Part shown: positions 11,349 through 22,814 of the stretch, in pieces
Numbering within the stretch: position 1 is the first letter of the stretch
Layout of the letters: the number at the start of each line of letters is the position of its first letter
Assembly: GCA_034231615.1 (NCBI GenBank)
Contig: CM067306.1
Coordinates: 42,208,761-42,272,760 of the forward strand
Length of the DNA: 64,000 nt
Direction: 5' to 3'
From: Meghimatium bilineatum
Taxonomy: Eukaryota > Mollusca > Gastropoda > Stylommatophora > Philomycidae
Made by a program: the position numbers and the translations under genes
Notes under the pieces: model-generated
Databases searched by the model: none
What the model saw: only the letters and a program-made list of their open reading frames with translations
Told to the model about the DNA's origin: nothing

Positions 11349-11702
11349 TGTACTGAGGTCTTCTTCACAGAAGACGGTCATATTCTAGTTATGCTGATGC
11401 AAAGTCTCACAATGTTATAAACAAGTTGACACATTTTTGGGCGGATTTCCTGGTGTAATTGTCAAAAGGTAGCAGGTACGAAACTCCTGACGGAGTCCTG
11501 TTTGTAAAATGGAAATTTTCGGAAATCCATGGGGAATTCACCTTGGAGCTACGAAATTACGTGCTATGAGTGGCACTTGGCAGGTGACGTCTCGCTTCGT
11601 TGAGATGGACATGGCATGCATGGGGTAACAGGAGTGCGATGAAGTAAAAATCCTCTACACCTTCTCGGACAAGCGTTCACCAGAAGTCGTTGTTTATATT
11701 TC
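11349..11702. other. no gene recognised
   Basis: Unique-looking sequence. TTTTCGGAAATC and TGAAGCTACG motifs partly recur near 11790, which hints at an old duplication. No gene is supported. Confidence 0.35.
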
Positions 11703-11772
11703 CTGACATAGTGGTAGAACCGTTTGCTTTGTGCTCAATAGGTTTCTGGTTCGATCCCCGGTTGGAACGACT
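11703..11772 (+). repeat. tRNA-like sequence
   Basis: The plus strand shows CATAGTGGTAGAACCGTTTG (box A-like) and GGTTCGATCCCC (a good box B) with suitable spacing. Acceptor pairing is poor. Probably tRNA-derived SINE sequence. Confidence 0.5.
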
Positions 11773-12119
11773 GGTTTACAAGTTCACTTTTCGGAAATCT
11801 ATGAATTATGACTTGAAGCTACGGAGTTACGTGCTTTGAGTGATGCACTAGACAAGCGGCTTAGTTGAGAAGAGTATGTATATGGGATCTCAATTACAAT
11901 GAAGTAAATCCCAATCTGTCGGCTCGAGATGCGCAGATATTGCAGCCAAACTGCAAAGAGTATAATGCATTCAAATCTATAGACTACATCGTGGCAACTG
12001 ATGGAAGTGTGAGTGAAGCAGAATATAAAGTAATCTATAGAGGCAAGGCGCAGAGCACGTCTGACGGACGAAGCGCCATTATCAAAACCTACAACAGGTT
12101 TCTGAACTCTACCCGACAG

Positions 12120-12375
12120 TTCAAAAATAAATGACAAACTATTAGGCAATCTTGCACAACAACAGTCCACACAAAAATGACAAACTTCCAGGCAACCGTG
12201 CAACCCAACAGTTCACAAAACAATGACAAACTACCAGCAACCGTGCACCCCGACAGTTCACAAAACAATGACAAACTACCAGGCAACCGTGCACCCCGAC
12301 AGTTCAAAAAACAATGACAAACTTCCAGGCAACCGTGCATCCGACAGTTCATAAAACAATGACAAACTTCCAGGA
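12120..12375. repeat. about 46-bp minisatellite
   Basis: Five to six copies of a unit containing ACAATGACAAACTACCAGGC and AACCGTGCACCCCGACAGTT, with small indels. Confidence 0.88.
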
Positions 12376-12649
12376 CTGTAGATATATATTGTGTTGGAAA
12401 AGTGTGATATTTTTATGAAAAAAACTACCAAATGAAATTTTTTGGCTAATTTGAATTTGGCTAATTTTGGCCAATTTGAAAATGTACCGCCTTTTGGTCG
12501 TTTCTAAAGATACTAAAAATCATGTTTCTAACTTCTAGTGTTCCCCCCCCCCCCCCTACGGTTTTCTTCGGACCTTGAACTACTAAACTAAATAAATCAA
12601 TACAATAGAAATATCGGATTGATGGCTACGTGCTGAATGTGATAATGTT

Positions 12650-12840
12650 AAAAACGTCCTTGTGCTGCCAGTGCCAGAAAGAGGAGAAAAGGATAGCAAC
12701 ACTGTATGCATGTCATAAGATGCGACTAAGGAGGTTTTTTGGGTGAAGTTGACTGTTCTATCCCAGAAAGGGTCAAAGTGATCATAAGCCACGCCGAAGT
12801 CGGGTGTGTCAGAACACAAGAAGCAGAAGTAATGTTTCAA
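12650..12840 (+). mobile_element. SINE-like family A, head and middle
   Basis: Contains the family-A blocks ATAGCAACACTGTATGCATG, CGACTAAGGAGG, AAAGGGTCAAAGTG and CACGCCGAAGTCGGGTGTG. It lacks the shared 3' module but ends in AGAAGCAGAAG. Confidence 0.65.
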
Positions 12841-13867
12841 GTATCAGATAAACACAAATAACAAACAATATCAAACCCATAACACCTCATGGTCGTAAAG
12901 GTGTCAGTCTGGAAACATCAAACATGCCTCTGTTCTTTGTAAGACTATAATGAAAAGTGAAAGTGTGTAGCGTGTTATAAACGTGTATATAAATATGTAT
13001 ATAGTGTGTAATCTTCACATCATCTTACCCGCCTCTCACCATAGCCCATTCAGAGACGAAGGGTCAAAGTTCATGTTTGTCAAAAAGTAGTACTTGAAAA
13101 TTTAACTAACACATCCAGTTCATCAAACCACTGAATCTGATTGGACACGACTTGCTCATCTGCGCAGGTCGCTCCCACATTGTACCTCTGCTTGGTCAAA
13201 TAGGAAATATCATATTAGCTCTGTCTAAGGGGGTCGTTTCTTCTCTAAGGTTAATAATATCAGCTGGGGCCCGGAATTTGTGTTCCCTCCATTTTATTGT
13301 TGCTGAATACCGGCTAGGATTTTTGGTGAAGTCGGGGAACGGTACGAGACATTTGCAGTGTGTGCTTGGTGACAAGGCGATGTGGGGGACATTGTTCAGT
13401 ACTGTTCGTATAGGCATGTACTTGTGTGTGTGGTTGGATTTGATCTTTTGTGACAGATTTCCTTCATTACTTTCTACACCGCGAGCATGGGACTTGTTTT
13501 ATTTCAGTCAGTTCCGTAAGTAAATTATATTATATTAGTGTTTATACAACATATTCAAGGCAACGCTTTTCTATGATAATTGTCTATAAACATTTTTCCC
13601 CCTCCCCCCAACATTTTCGTCAACTCAAGAAAACTCACTCTGCTTTAATTATGTAAACAATTTTATTTTGTATAATCCAATGATTAATTTGAAGCATAGC
13701 AAGCGCGGAAAAACAATGATTTCGGCGTACCATTATTTCTTTCCAGATTTTAATAAATTACTTGAACTCAAATTAAATGGTTTTTCTTTGCTGTTTCCAC
13801 AGTGATTGCTATGAAGTTTGACTGAATTTTCTTTATTTAATCTTTATGTTAACATTTGTGTCTTATA
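12841..13867. other. no gene recognised
   Basis: Contains a 123-codon plus frame at 13152-13523 with no recognisable domain and no supporting splice or start context. Nothing else was recognised. Confidence 0.4.
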
Positions 13868-14205
13868 TAACCAGTGGCTGATTGACTGACATGTTTATAT
13901 TAATAGTTGTGTCTTGTAACCAGTGGCTGATTGACTGATATGTTTATATTAACAGTTGTGTTTTGTAACCAGTGGCTGATTGACTGATATGTTTATATTA
14001 ACAGTTGTGTTTTGTAACCAGTGGCTGATTGACTGATATGTTTATATTAACAGTTGTGTTTTGTAACCAGTGGCTGATTGACTGAGTTGTGTCTTGTAAC
14101 CAGTGGCTGATTGACTGATATGTTTATATTAACAGTTGTGTCTTGTAACCAGTGGCTGATTGACTGAGTTGTGTCTTGTAACCAGTGGCTGATTGACTGA
14201 TATTG
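13868..14205. repeat. about 48-bp minisatellite
   Basis: Seven units containing TAACCAGTGGCTGATTGACT and GATATGTTTATATTAACAG. Two units are shortened by an internal deletion that removes the ATATTAACAG part. Confidence 0.92.
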
Positions 14206-14214
14206 TCTATTTTT

Positions 14215-14330
14215 GTTGGTTCCAAACTCCCACTGCGTATCTTGTAGCAGGATGATCTCACTAGATTTCCAACAGGATATAGTCCAGAGAACGAAAATAT
14301 ATTATATCGCAGTTTAAATTTCATTCACGT
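14215..14330 (-). mobile_element. SINE-like family B, partial
   Basis: Minus-strand copy showing CCAAACTCCCACTG, TCTTGTAGCAGGATGATC and CAGGATATAGTCCAGAGAAC. The head is missing. Confidence 0.6.
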
Positions 14331-14452
14331 CAATGGCCAGACATACCCGACCGTGCGAGACGTTCATTTCCAATGTTTACCATAGTAGACATAGATATAA
14401 TCTTATGTGGTTTCCCTCTGTCATAGGGCCTATCTGTTATATAACAAATGTA

Positions 14453-14634
14453 GTGTTGCCAGGTAGTTAAAATTAACTGAAGTCAAATTTCAGGTAAAAT
14501 ATGGCCAAAGATAGCCAAACTCCTAACTTTTGATAGATTTCTAAAATTTACCAAAAATACGAAAATGACTAAAGTATAAATTTCATGGACAAATGGATTT
14601 TAAAAATGGCAAAATTTGTTACATTTGGCAACAC
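14453..14634. mobile_element. MITE with TA target duplication
   Basis: A 182-bp AT-rich element. Its ends are perfect inverted repeats (GTGTTGCCA against TGGCAACAC) and it is flanked by TA on both sides (14451-14452 and 14635-14636). TA duplication plus short inverted repeats fits the Tc1/mariner type. Related interior sequence appears near 61800-61900. Confidence 0.75.
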
Positions 14635-14649
14635 TATCCTAGTTTACAG

Positions 14650-14911
14650 TAGTGGTTCTCAACCTCTTTCCACTGAACCTCTTTTGGAACACATTTTCCC
14701 GTTCTCCCGCCCTTTCAAAGAATCCAAGAAAAACGTGTTAACTTTCCTCAAGATTTGTTACCATATATCAAATTAAATAGTGTTCAATTTGTTACATTTC
14801 TGTTTTGGTGCCCTCTAATCTCTGGCACTGCACCATTAAAATTTTTTAATGTCCCCTGGAAATCGATGTTGTTCCTTAGTGGACACATATGTTCCACGTT
14901 GAGAACCACTG
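14650..14911. mobile_element. hAT-type MITE
   Basis: The ends TAGTGGTTCTCAAC and GTTGAGAACCACTG are inverted repeats of the common hAT MITE form. The flanking 8-mers (GTTTACAG and GTTTAGCA) are similar and could be a decayed 8-bp target duplication. There is no transposase. Confidence 0.75.
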
Positions 14912-15314
14912 GTTTAGCAATTGATGCGATGTACGGGAGCCGCAATAGTGTAATGTTAAGTCATGCTACTGCTGACCAGCAGACCCTAGTTTTGAGTTCA
15001 TTCTTGGTTTGAAATAAAAATTACTGCCCTGTTCACCCATCCACCATGAAGTATGGTACCAGGATGCATGCTCTGAGAATGTAGAGGAATGGTACCATCG
15101 CTCTGAGCAAGTGCGGTAGACGATGCTAGTTATGCCGTTTCGGTCAGCCACTGACTAGGCAGCTGAACATTACTGTAAACCATGTATTATGACGCTGGTT
15201 CGTAACTCATCTTACCGTCACATTCTATTAGCTTTTCGGATGGACGATCTGACTTTAAAATTTGACGTTTTGGATCACTTTCATAGTGAGGTAGCGGTGA
15301 CCTTTGACAGTACT

Positions 15315-15462
15315 TATATAAGACCTTTGCACATAATTAATTAGGACTTCATTCATTAAATTTTTGATTATTGTCGCACTCTTCGTTGACCATTATTTAT
15401 ATACTTGGGGTCTCCTTGGCTATTTTTGGCATGAGACTCAAAGTATATAAATAGTAGGTACT
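15315..15462. mobile_element. foldback element, left part
   Basis: Contains ACATAATTAATTAGGACTTC, ATTATTGTCGCACTCTTCG and a central palindrome (TATTTATATACTTGGGGTCTC against GAGACTCAAAGTATATAAATA). It is oriented opposite to the part at 16195-16305. Confidence 0.6.
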
Positions 15463-16194
15463 TAGACACAATTTTCAAAATAGTGTTACATAATTTCAAA
15501 TAATATAGTTAGATAGCCCTTAAAAATTGCAATTCAACGATACCTCAACCAAGTATGTACGTCAATGCTGAAAAAAGTTATGATTTTTTTCTAATGAACT
15601 TGATATCAAAATAATTTACATGGAACATATAGGAAAATATAAATAAAACTTGCTACTACAAAATGTAGCCAAGCTGATAATTTCTAATTATCTTTGCTAT
15701 TTTCAATAATACAATACACAAACTATACATTTTTGTGTTTGCGGAGACAAGACGCTTATGTTGATCACATTTCTGAAATTTTCTGATGGACACAGAACTA
15801 ATTGTTATTCAAAATGGCTGCTAGTTTGCATAATTAAAATGAAAATAAATTATATATCTATTAAACATAATAAAATACCACAGAAACTATATATTTTTGT
15901 ATTCGCAAAGACATACCGCATTTGTTGATCACATTGCTGTGATTCTCAGATGCACGTACAACTAATTAATATTCAAAATGTTGGCTAATTTACATAATTT
16001 AAACAAATGTTGATGTTTTAAATAATTAACTGTTGGTTTGGACATTGTTTTACTCTCTCAAAAGTTACATATATAAAAAGAAAAATGGTTACAGAACTTA
16101 ATAAATCTAGTTTTAAACACAACAAATGATGCGAACACTATTTTAAACCCTGTCACAAGAAATTTGTAGCCTAAGCAAAATTTCCTAAACAAGC
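15463..16194. other. AT-rich spacer between foldback halves
   Basis: AT-rich sequence with two diverged copies of a stretch (around 15660-15820 and 15855-15990) that share ACTATAxATTTTTGT, AAGAC and TTGTTGATCACAT. No coding signal. It may be the interior of a larger element bounded by the inverted foldback sequences on each side. Confidence 0.4.
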
Positions 16195-16305
16195 TAATCC
16201 CAGATGTCCAAGTACCTATAAATAGTAACCAACGGAAACACGACAATAATCGATATCGTAACGAATGAAGTCCTAATTAATTATGTGCATGTCTTCTATA
16301 CTACT
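16195..16305. mobile_element. foldback element, right part
   Basis: Contains AACCAACGGAAACACGACAA and GTAACGAATGAAGTCCTAAT, the reverse complement of the ends seen near 15340. Together they could be the termini of one element about 970 bp long. Confidence 0.6.
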
Positions 16306-16394
16306 TAACCCATACTAAATTACCCTTTAGCATAACATAGGACATAAATGGTGGTGTTACACAATCTTCTGTTCTCCCCTCTCGGGCCCTGACA

Positions 16395-16985
16395 ACATAT
16401 ATGAACACAACGAAGGAGAGCAGTTACCCTAGCAACACATGCATACATAGCGAGCACAAGCAATGGTCTCTGCATCACGCTTGACATACCGGTGGAGAGC
16501 AGAAGCACCAGCAATATACGTAAACACATCGATGGGGAGCAGTAACATCAGCAATACACGTAAACACATCGGTGGAGAGCAGTAACAACAGCAATACACG
16601 TAAACACATCGGTGAAGAGCAGTAGCACAAGCAACACGTAAACACATTGGTGGAGAGCAGTAGCACAAGCAACACGTAAACACATTGGTGGAGAGCAGTA
16701 GCACAAGCAACACGTAAACACATTGGTGGAGAGCAGTAGCACAAGCAACACGTAAACACATTGGTGGAGAGCAGTAGCACAAGCAACACGTAAACACATT
16801 GGTGGAGAGCAGTAGCACAAGCAACACGTAAACACATTGGTGGAGAGCAGTAGCACAAGCAACACGTAAACACATTGGTGGAGAGCAGTAGCGCAAGCAA
16901 CACGTAAACACATTGGTGGAGAGCAGTAGCACAAGCAACACGTAAACACATTGGTGGAGAGCAGTAGCACAAGCAATACATGTAA
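16395..16985. repeat. 38-bp minisatellite
   Basis: About fifteen units containing GCAGTAGCACAAGCAACACG and TAAACACATTGGTGGAGA. The first units are longer and more diverged. 38 is not divisible by three and the unit lacks minus-strand stops in any frame. All three minus frames therefore stay open for about 140-200 codons, cycling through the same peptide. None is a gene. Confidence 0.94.
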
Positions 16986-16989
16986 ATAT

Positions 16990-17574
16990 TAAGAGGAAGC
17001 AGTAAATACCAAAGGTAAGCACACATCGTGATGCCCTCGTCATTGAAAGATTGCTGATGCTTAATTTTGCATGAATCCCTTATCAATTATACATTCATGT
17101 GGACTCAGAGAATCATCCATCAAATTTGGCGCTATTTTAGTTTAGGAGGATGAACTCTGATGAACTCCACATGTACAGAAGAAGAACTCGGTTGTGTAAG
17201 GTAAAATACACACGTCATATCCATGTAACATGATATCTATGGAATCTTCGTTGCTTTTTGAATAAACCATTTTCCGTGTGTTCATCATATACATCGCAGG
17301 TTCGAAACACGGCCGTGGCGTTTTGTTTCCAAGTACATTATTCTGAAGTATCTGGAGATCTAAGCTCCCTCAGTGTTCCTTTTGTGTATGTGCGCGCGCA
17401 TCGGACTCCGATTTGGGCAGCTACAAAAGCCACGACAGCTGCAATACTTGGTTACCTTTTTTAGGTTGGCTGTTTAGATTTTGTGTGCCGAATTTTAAAT
17501 TGCGTACGCGGCACTCTATGGTGAAATGCGCAGCTAAGAAGTAGTATTGCTATAGATTATCGCTTGATGCTTCT
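16990..17574. other. no gene recognised
   Basis: Unique-looking sequence with only short uninformative frames. Confidence 0.4.
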
Positions 17575-17790
17575 GAGCTACATGCTCGTAACAAGTGACT
17601 GTTGTAACCAACCACCATGGAAGGTCTTACGGTTTCGCCAGTGGCTCATCAGATCAACCACAATGTAAGGTCCAATGGCCTCACTAGTGGTCCACAAGAC
17701 CACCATGGAAGGTCTCGCCAGTGACCTATCACACAACCACCATGGAAGGTATGAATCTCTCACCAGTAGCTCATCAGCCAACCATCATGA
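17575..17790. repeat. degenerate minisatellite, about 50-bp unit
   Basis: Four imperfect copies built from ACCACCATGGAAGGTCT, CGCCAGTGGCTCATCAG and similar. It resembles the array at 22270-22730. Confidence 0.7.
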
Positions 17791-18114
17791 AAGAACAAAA
17801 TCCTAAAATTCCGTCTTGTAGAAACCACACATCACAACCATAATACAAGTATGTTTTTACCCTCTCTGAATATGAGGCTTCACCTCAAAGCATTGCACAT
17901 CGCTAAGAGTTGGAGTATTCTGGTGCACACCACTAAAAGTTAGTCCTCTGGGTTAAGGCTCTGGAGAAACCATCCACTGCGCCAAAGGATACCAGAGATC
18001 TATTGCTGGTGATTCCTGAAGATGAAATCAAACAAAACATCTCAAGTGTTAAAACAGGTCTACAAGATAGTATGAAACAATTGTCTATGGCTTCTAGATA
18101 CTAGGATTGTATAC

Positions 18115-18335
18115 CAAGAGATATGCCTGAGAAGGGAGCAAAGAACAGCAGTACTGTTACATACGACGCATGTTGTAGATGACTAATGATGTTGGGGGGG
18201 GGGAGGAGGTATTATCCCATTCCATAATATCAAAATGACCAAGAAATCACGCTGAAGCGGGATGTGTCAGTTGGAAAAGCGCATATATCCAAGCCAAGCT
18301 GTAAACCATGACACAACATATCCCGTTCTTTTCTT
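18115..18335 (+). mobile_element. SINE-like family A, interrupted
   Basis: Degenerate family-A head and middle: GGGAGCAAAGAACAGCAG, TATTATCCCATTCC, GCTGAAGCGGGATGTGTCAG, AAACCATGACACAACAT. The copy is cut at the shared module. Its tail (CTGCAGGAGTTTGAGAATGC) resumes at about 18532-18585, after a family-B insertion. Confidence 0.65.
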
Positions 18336-18520
18336 CTCTCTTCTTCTTCAGCGTTCATTCTTAAACTCCCGATAGTTCTTTTTTATAGCAGGACAATGAT
18401 CCTACATGATTTCCAGCAGGATAGCATGTAATCCAGATAATGGAAAGGCGTAGTGTCACCGTTTTGTTTGTGTCAATGGCCCGACACTTCCGTCTTCTGC
18501 GGGATAAGTTCTTTTAAAAA
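18336..18520 (-). mobile_element. SINE-like family B nested in family A
   Basis: Complete-looking minus-strand family B: a CTTCTTCTTCAGCG tail, CTCCCGATAG, AGCAGGACAATGATCC, ACCGTTTTGTTTGTG and CCCGACACTTCCGTCTTC. It lies between the broken halves of a plus-strand family-A copy, so B was moving after this A copy inserted. Confidence 0.7.
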
Positions 18521-18639
18521 TCTTTAAATTCTGCAGGAGTTTGAGAATGCGAACGCAGAAGAGGTAGAGGAAGAAGGATTTGTATCTGTAACAGTACAAT
18601 TGTGTTTATGTTTAAGATGAGATCGTGAGTTGAAGGGCT

Positions 18640-18910
18640 CGAAAGTGAGCAAAGAATAGTAACACTATCAACCACCATATATGTCGTAAGAGGCGATTAA
18701 GAATGGTTAGATGTTCGATTTACTGTGCAGACATGTTAAACTGCTAACCAGAAGTTAGGTGTGTGATTTGCTAACGAACCTTATAGTTCAAAGTGACCCC
18801 AAGATATAATGTTAAAGTCGAATGTTTCGTCGGGTCGAAAAGCATGAGTATCACATGTAAACTACGGCATAATGCAATCAATGTTCCCGGTTACAGTCTG
18901 TTAACCAGCC
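18640..18910 (+). mobile_element. SINE-like family A, very degenerate
   Basis: Weak but ordered matches to family A: GAGCAAAGAATAGTAACAC, GTCGTAAGAGGCGATTAAG, AAAGTGACCCCAAG, TTAAAGTCGAATGTTTCG and GTAAACTACGGCATAATGC. Confidence 0.5.
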
Positions 18911-19329
18911 AAAAAAGCATCCCTTCACATGAAAACACGCAGTAATGAAAGTAAAGTTAAACAAGTAACCAACCAACTGTTTGTAACTAACGCCGAGAAG
19001 AATAAATTGTTCACAAACTTAGTCGAATTACCAGAATATTTGCAAGAAGTGCATTGTCATTGGTTCCCTCCTTGGCAAAACTTCAATCTGACCCTGTTAG
19101 TTGCCCAGTACTTGCTGAAGCTAAATTTATCTTGGCTTCCAGTAACAGTTTCATATTTTTGCAAGTGTTATTCTTCAAGGAAGACCACTAAAAGAATATT
19201 TTTTCAAATGTTTGATCATATCTGGAATGTGAGCTGAAATATTTGACAAGAGAGTTGAGTTTTCAATGAGTTAAAGAAGGGCGTGTAAGTGATTATAACT
19301 TCTTTCTGTTGTGGGGAAGGTTTGCCATT

Positions 19330-19515
19330 TTATACATTTCATGCTCAAATAAGACAACTTATGCTATTTCATGGTCAAATAAGACAACAGGCAATTTCAT
19401 GATTAAAAAAAAGATAAACGTAGGCCAATTTCATGGTGAAAAAAACAACAACGTAGGGTCATTTAAGACAATGTAGGTATTTTCATGGTGAATTAAGACA
19501 ACTGGGGTTATTTAA
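19330..19515. repeat. degenerate short tandem repeat
   Basis: Repeated ATTTCATGGTCAAATAAGAC-like units separated by variable spacers. Confidence 0.6.
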
Positions 19516-19669
19516 TTTAAAAAATCTGTTCCGATCAAGAAAAGACACATGTGCTTCATCTTCATGATCGAAAAGTTCCAATAAACAGTGGCTTCTTCTG
19601 TTTCTTATAGTTCGAACTGAATAACATTACACAGAAATATCGATTTATTGTTCAATAATAAATAATAAT

Positions 19670-19812
19670 GCAGCGCACGGGATGTGAACCAGGACCGCAT
19701 CCCTAAAAAAAAGATGCGAATTTAGTCAAAACTTTCGTCTCAAGCCACTATGAATAAGGACAAGTCGATCGACACACAGACAACAACACACACTGCACAG
19801 TGACGTAAATTC
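19670..19812 (-). mobile_element. composite repeat with tRNA-like end
   Basis: Contains CATCCCTAAAAA, GATGCGAATTTAGTCA and GTCGATCGACACA-type blocks that also occur near 40810 and 51820. One end reads GGTTCACATCCCG on the minus strand, a box B-like motif. It is a low-copy dispersed element, not a working tRNA. Confidence 0.5.
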
Positions 19813-20560
19813 CCCGAGGAACACAACTACACATTTGGTGCTTCTATATTATATGCCCTATTATTCATTTACCCATGTTATTTATGTTTTGCAAGTAGGC
19901 CTAATTGGCCTTACTGAGGCCTTCTGTCATGTATCAATGTTTAGTGTTTGTGATTCAAAGGGAAGTTACGTAATAATTATATATTCTTTTCTAATTCTAA
20001 ACACGTATTTAAAACGCAATATAACAGATTTGGCTTTATAATGTTCTCGTTATCACAGTTTTGTCATCGTTGTTTACTTGGTGATGTATTTTATGAGCTC
20101 AGGAACAAGTACATTCAATTAATTTTAAACCAACCGTAACCGGATAGTAAAAATAGAATAGCAGTGCAGGAAGAATTTATCCCTTGGGTGGAACTTCTGT
20201 AAATCAATGATTAAGATTTCTTTTTATTTGTACATTCCTCCAAGTCAGCCTGAATGGTTTCAAAATAAATCGCAGCAGTTAGCCCACGATTCATGAAATT
20301 CAGTAAGTCAATGACAGCAACAGGTGTAAATCACATGCTAATGTCCGTACAGCAAAAATAGAAAACTCTGAAACATATGTTCAACAGTCACAGCACGGTC
20401 GTCTAAATATATATAAGGTCATACTACGGCTTTATAACAAGCAAGAGTCGGTTGTCAGCGTTGTCATGATGCCCCATTCTTGATATTAAATCATTTTCAA
20501 CCAGTATAGCTGGAAAATGTATGAGCCTCATGTATGCCAAGCCCTTCTCCAAGATAGTCC
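19813..20560. other. no gene recognised
   Basis: AT-rich, unique-looking sequence. Small frames show no domain. Confidence 0.4.
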
Positions 20561-20624
20561 CACCTGATGGCCACACGCAACGTCAATTATCTTTGCGTAT
20601 CCGACTTTTTACGTAATTTTTTAT

Positions 20625-20800
20625 TAGATTGCGACACAACCGCCGAAGACGGACGCGTCGGGCCATTGGCGCAAATAAAACGGCGACACAACGCATTTCC
20701 ATTCTCAGGACTACATCCTGCTGGAAATCTAGTTGGACCATGGTCCTGCTACAAGGGAGATCCAGCTGGAGATTTAGAATGAACGCTGAAGAAGAAGATT
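20625..20800 (+). mobile_element. SINE-like family B, well preserved
   Basis: Shows every family-B block: CCGAAGACGGACGCGTCGGG, GCAAATAAAACGGCGACAC, GACTACATCCTGCTGGAAAT, CTGCTACAAGGGAGATCC, TTTAGAATGAACG and a GAAGAAGAAG tail. Confidence 0.82.
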
Positions 20801-20929
20801 AGATTGCGACACAAAATGCAGGAAAAGTTGCTAATAAATAGTCGCATCATCCAAGATGAGTAACGCTGCGTCAGAGACAGACAAAACCACAGAAAGAAAC
20901 AATGATTCTCCGGACATGTCATGTGAAAT

Positions 20930-21780
20930 ATCTTTGTAACACATCGTCAGACGACAAGATATAGAACGACGGAGATATAAGGTTCTTGGTACCCCTTGAA
21001 CAATGAACCCTGGATTACTAATACACAAACCAAAGTAAAAGAAATATGAAGTGAGGATGAACAGAACATAAGTGACCCTCAATTCACAATATACACGGAT
21101 GGGTCAGCACAAAATGCAATATGAAATAGAGGGTCAGGCGTATAAATGGAGTGTCCAAACAATGCTAGAGATACAAACAGTAAAATTGGGTAATAATTAT
21201 GATGCAAAAATTCGGGCAATCAATGTTGCAATTGAGGAACTGCTGAGCTCCAATCGTGGTGTACAAATTGTGGTACTTCTGACAGATGCAAGATCAGTGC
21301 TTCAAATGCTCCAATCTGAACAACTACCAGACTTACACAGAATACTGTCAGAACTGTGCAATCAGCATCCGGGTGGGGGGATGCAGTGAATACACGGTGG
21401 AATACCAGGAAATGAGAGAGCACATCAACTATGTAGGATACTACCAATATCCAACCAAATGTACCAATCATTTACCATTTGAAATGCAAATTTTCAAATC
21501 AACCAAAATGACACAAAAACTAAAACAAGGTGACTATCAATTTATGAAAAGATCAAAATAGATTGCAAGTCTACGTCTCAGAACAGAGACAACCGACTCT
21601 GTAGTCACATGTACACACAATTCTGGTACAGGTGGATAGGCACCACTGACTTCAGAAGACTCATACTTTAAGAATGTTCAGTGTATGAGATCATGAGAAA
21701 AATATACTATCCCATAGAATCAAGAATTGAATCAAAGCTATATGGACCTTATATATTATATAAGCTGCAAAAGACTTGAT
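20930..21780 (+). pseudogene. LINE remnant with decayed RNase HI domain
   Basis: The plus strand has IYTDGSAQNA (first catalytic Asp of RNase HI) near 21085. A region like AINVAIEELLSSN follows (helix carrying the catalytic Glu), then LLTDARSVLQML (Asp) and, after a frame change, a GIPGNERAHQL motif near 21390. A decayed LRLRTETT stretch and LINE-like C-terminal sequence come after. Stops follow TDGSAQNA and frames shift at least twice. This matches the RT-RNaseH-tail order of LINE clades that carry RNase HI (such as I/Nimb-like). It is non-functional. Confidence 0.75.
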
Positions 21781-21839
21781 TCTTGATTAGGAACAAGCGT
21801 CACATCACTGGGGGCATTCCTATATATGCTCTGCTTGCC

Positions 21840-22200
21840 GTACCGTCAGCCATCTAAAAGTATATAAGCCCAGTGCCCCAGTCCGTTGCCGATTACGCGT
21901 TCTTCTGATCTCTCCGGAGAGGGATAATTTTCTCCCATCGCCTCTAGTCCCTCTCATTTCTACCATTCTCTGAATATGTACATTGTCTCGTTCGACCTCC
22001 TCGTCTTCTCGTTAGGGTATCCATGACTAATCAATTCAATCCTGCATCTTCGTATCTCGGTGCCGTTCACCAAGGCTTTACCAGCCAGCACATCGGCTCT
22101 TTCGTTTCTCCTGGCCCCAGCATGACCTGGACAGTAGATGTAATGCTCTGCGCCCTGTTGAGAAGAGTGACCCATTCAGTTCTGATCATACACTTTTCTA
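21840..22200 (-). pseudogene. LINE RNase HI C-terminal remnant
   Basis: The minus strand encodes IYCPGHAGARRNERADVLAG, the C-terminal His-containing motif of RNase HI, preceded in another frame by WVTLLNRAQ. It lies head to head with the remnant at 20930-21780. It is frame-disrupted and truncated. Confidence 0.7.
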
Positions 22201-22269
22201 TCTTGCGCAGCATACTTTTAGAGTGCTAATAAATCTGTGGTTCGATATTTATACATATCGTTTTATGCA

Positions 22270-22730
22270 TGCAGTGTCTAAAGTTCCCACACCAGTGGTC
22301 CACCAGACCAACGACCATGTAGAATGTCTGGTTCTACATCAGTGGTCCACCATACCAACACCATCGCGGAATGTCTAAAGGACTCACACCAGTGTTCTAC
22401 CAAAAAAACAACCGTGCAGTTTGTCTGAAGGTTCCTCACCAGTGGCCAACAGATCAAGAAGCATGCAGAATGTTTGAAGGTCCCACACAGTGGTCTACCA
22501 GACCAATAACCATGCGGAATGTCTGACGATTCGTCACCAGTAGTTTAACAGACCAACAATCATGCACAATGTCTGAAAGTCCCACACCAGTGGTCCACCA
22601 GAAACAACCGTGCGAAATGTCTGAAGATCCCACACCAGTGGTCCACCAGAAACAACCGTGCGAAATGTCTGAAGATCCCACACCAGTGATCCACCATTCA
22701 ACAATCATGCCTAATGTTTGTTTTCCTCCC
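22270..22730. repeat. minisatellite, about 50-bp degenerate unit
   Basis: About nine copies built from CACACCAGTGGTCCACCAGA and ACCGTGCGGAATGTCTGAAG. The two copies around 22590-22690 are nearly identical, a recent duplication. It is related in sequence to the array at 17575-17790. Confidence 0.85.
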
Positions 22731-22814
22731 GTGGAAGCTCCAAGAACGTAATATAAGAACATGATTACCATTTCTCAGTAGGACAATTTCTGAAAACGTT
22801 TCACAGCTCTGAGA

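Noticed and set aside
11865-12134. VATDGSV motif as an RNase H start
   Set aside because: Only the DGS string matches. No Glu helix, second Asp motif or His motif follows, and the end runs into a minisatellite.
13152-13523. 123-codon plus frame ending near a GTAAGT
   Set aside because: The donor-like site is next to the stop, no domain is seen, and composition is not clearly coding.
16429-17086. Three overlapping minus frames of 142-204 codons as membrane proteins
   Set aside because: They are the same 38-bp minisatellite read in all three frames. The hydrophobic look comes from the repeat composition.
18929-19237. 102-codon plus frame starting with ATG
   Set aside because: No recognisable domain, low-complexity start, and no splice or expression signal.
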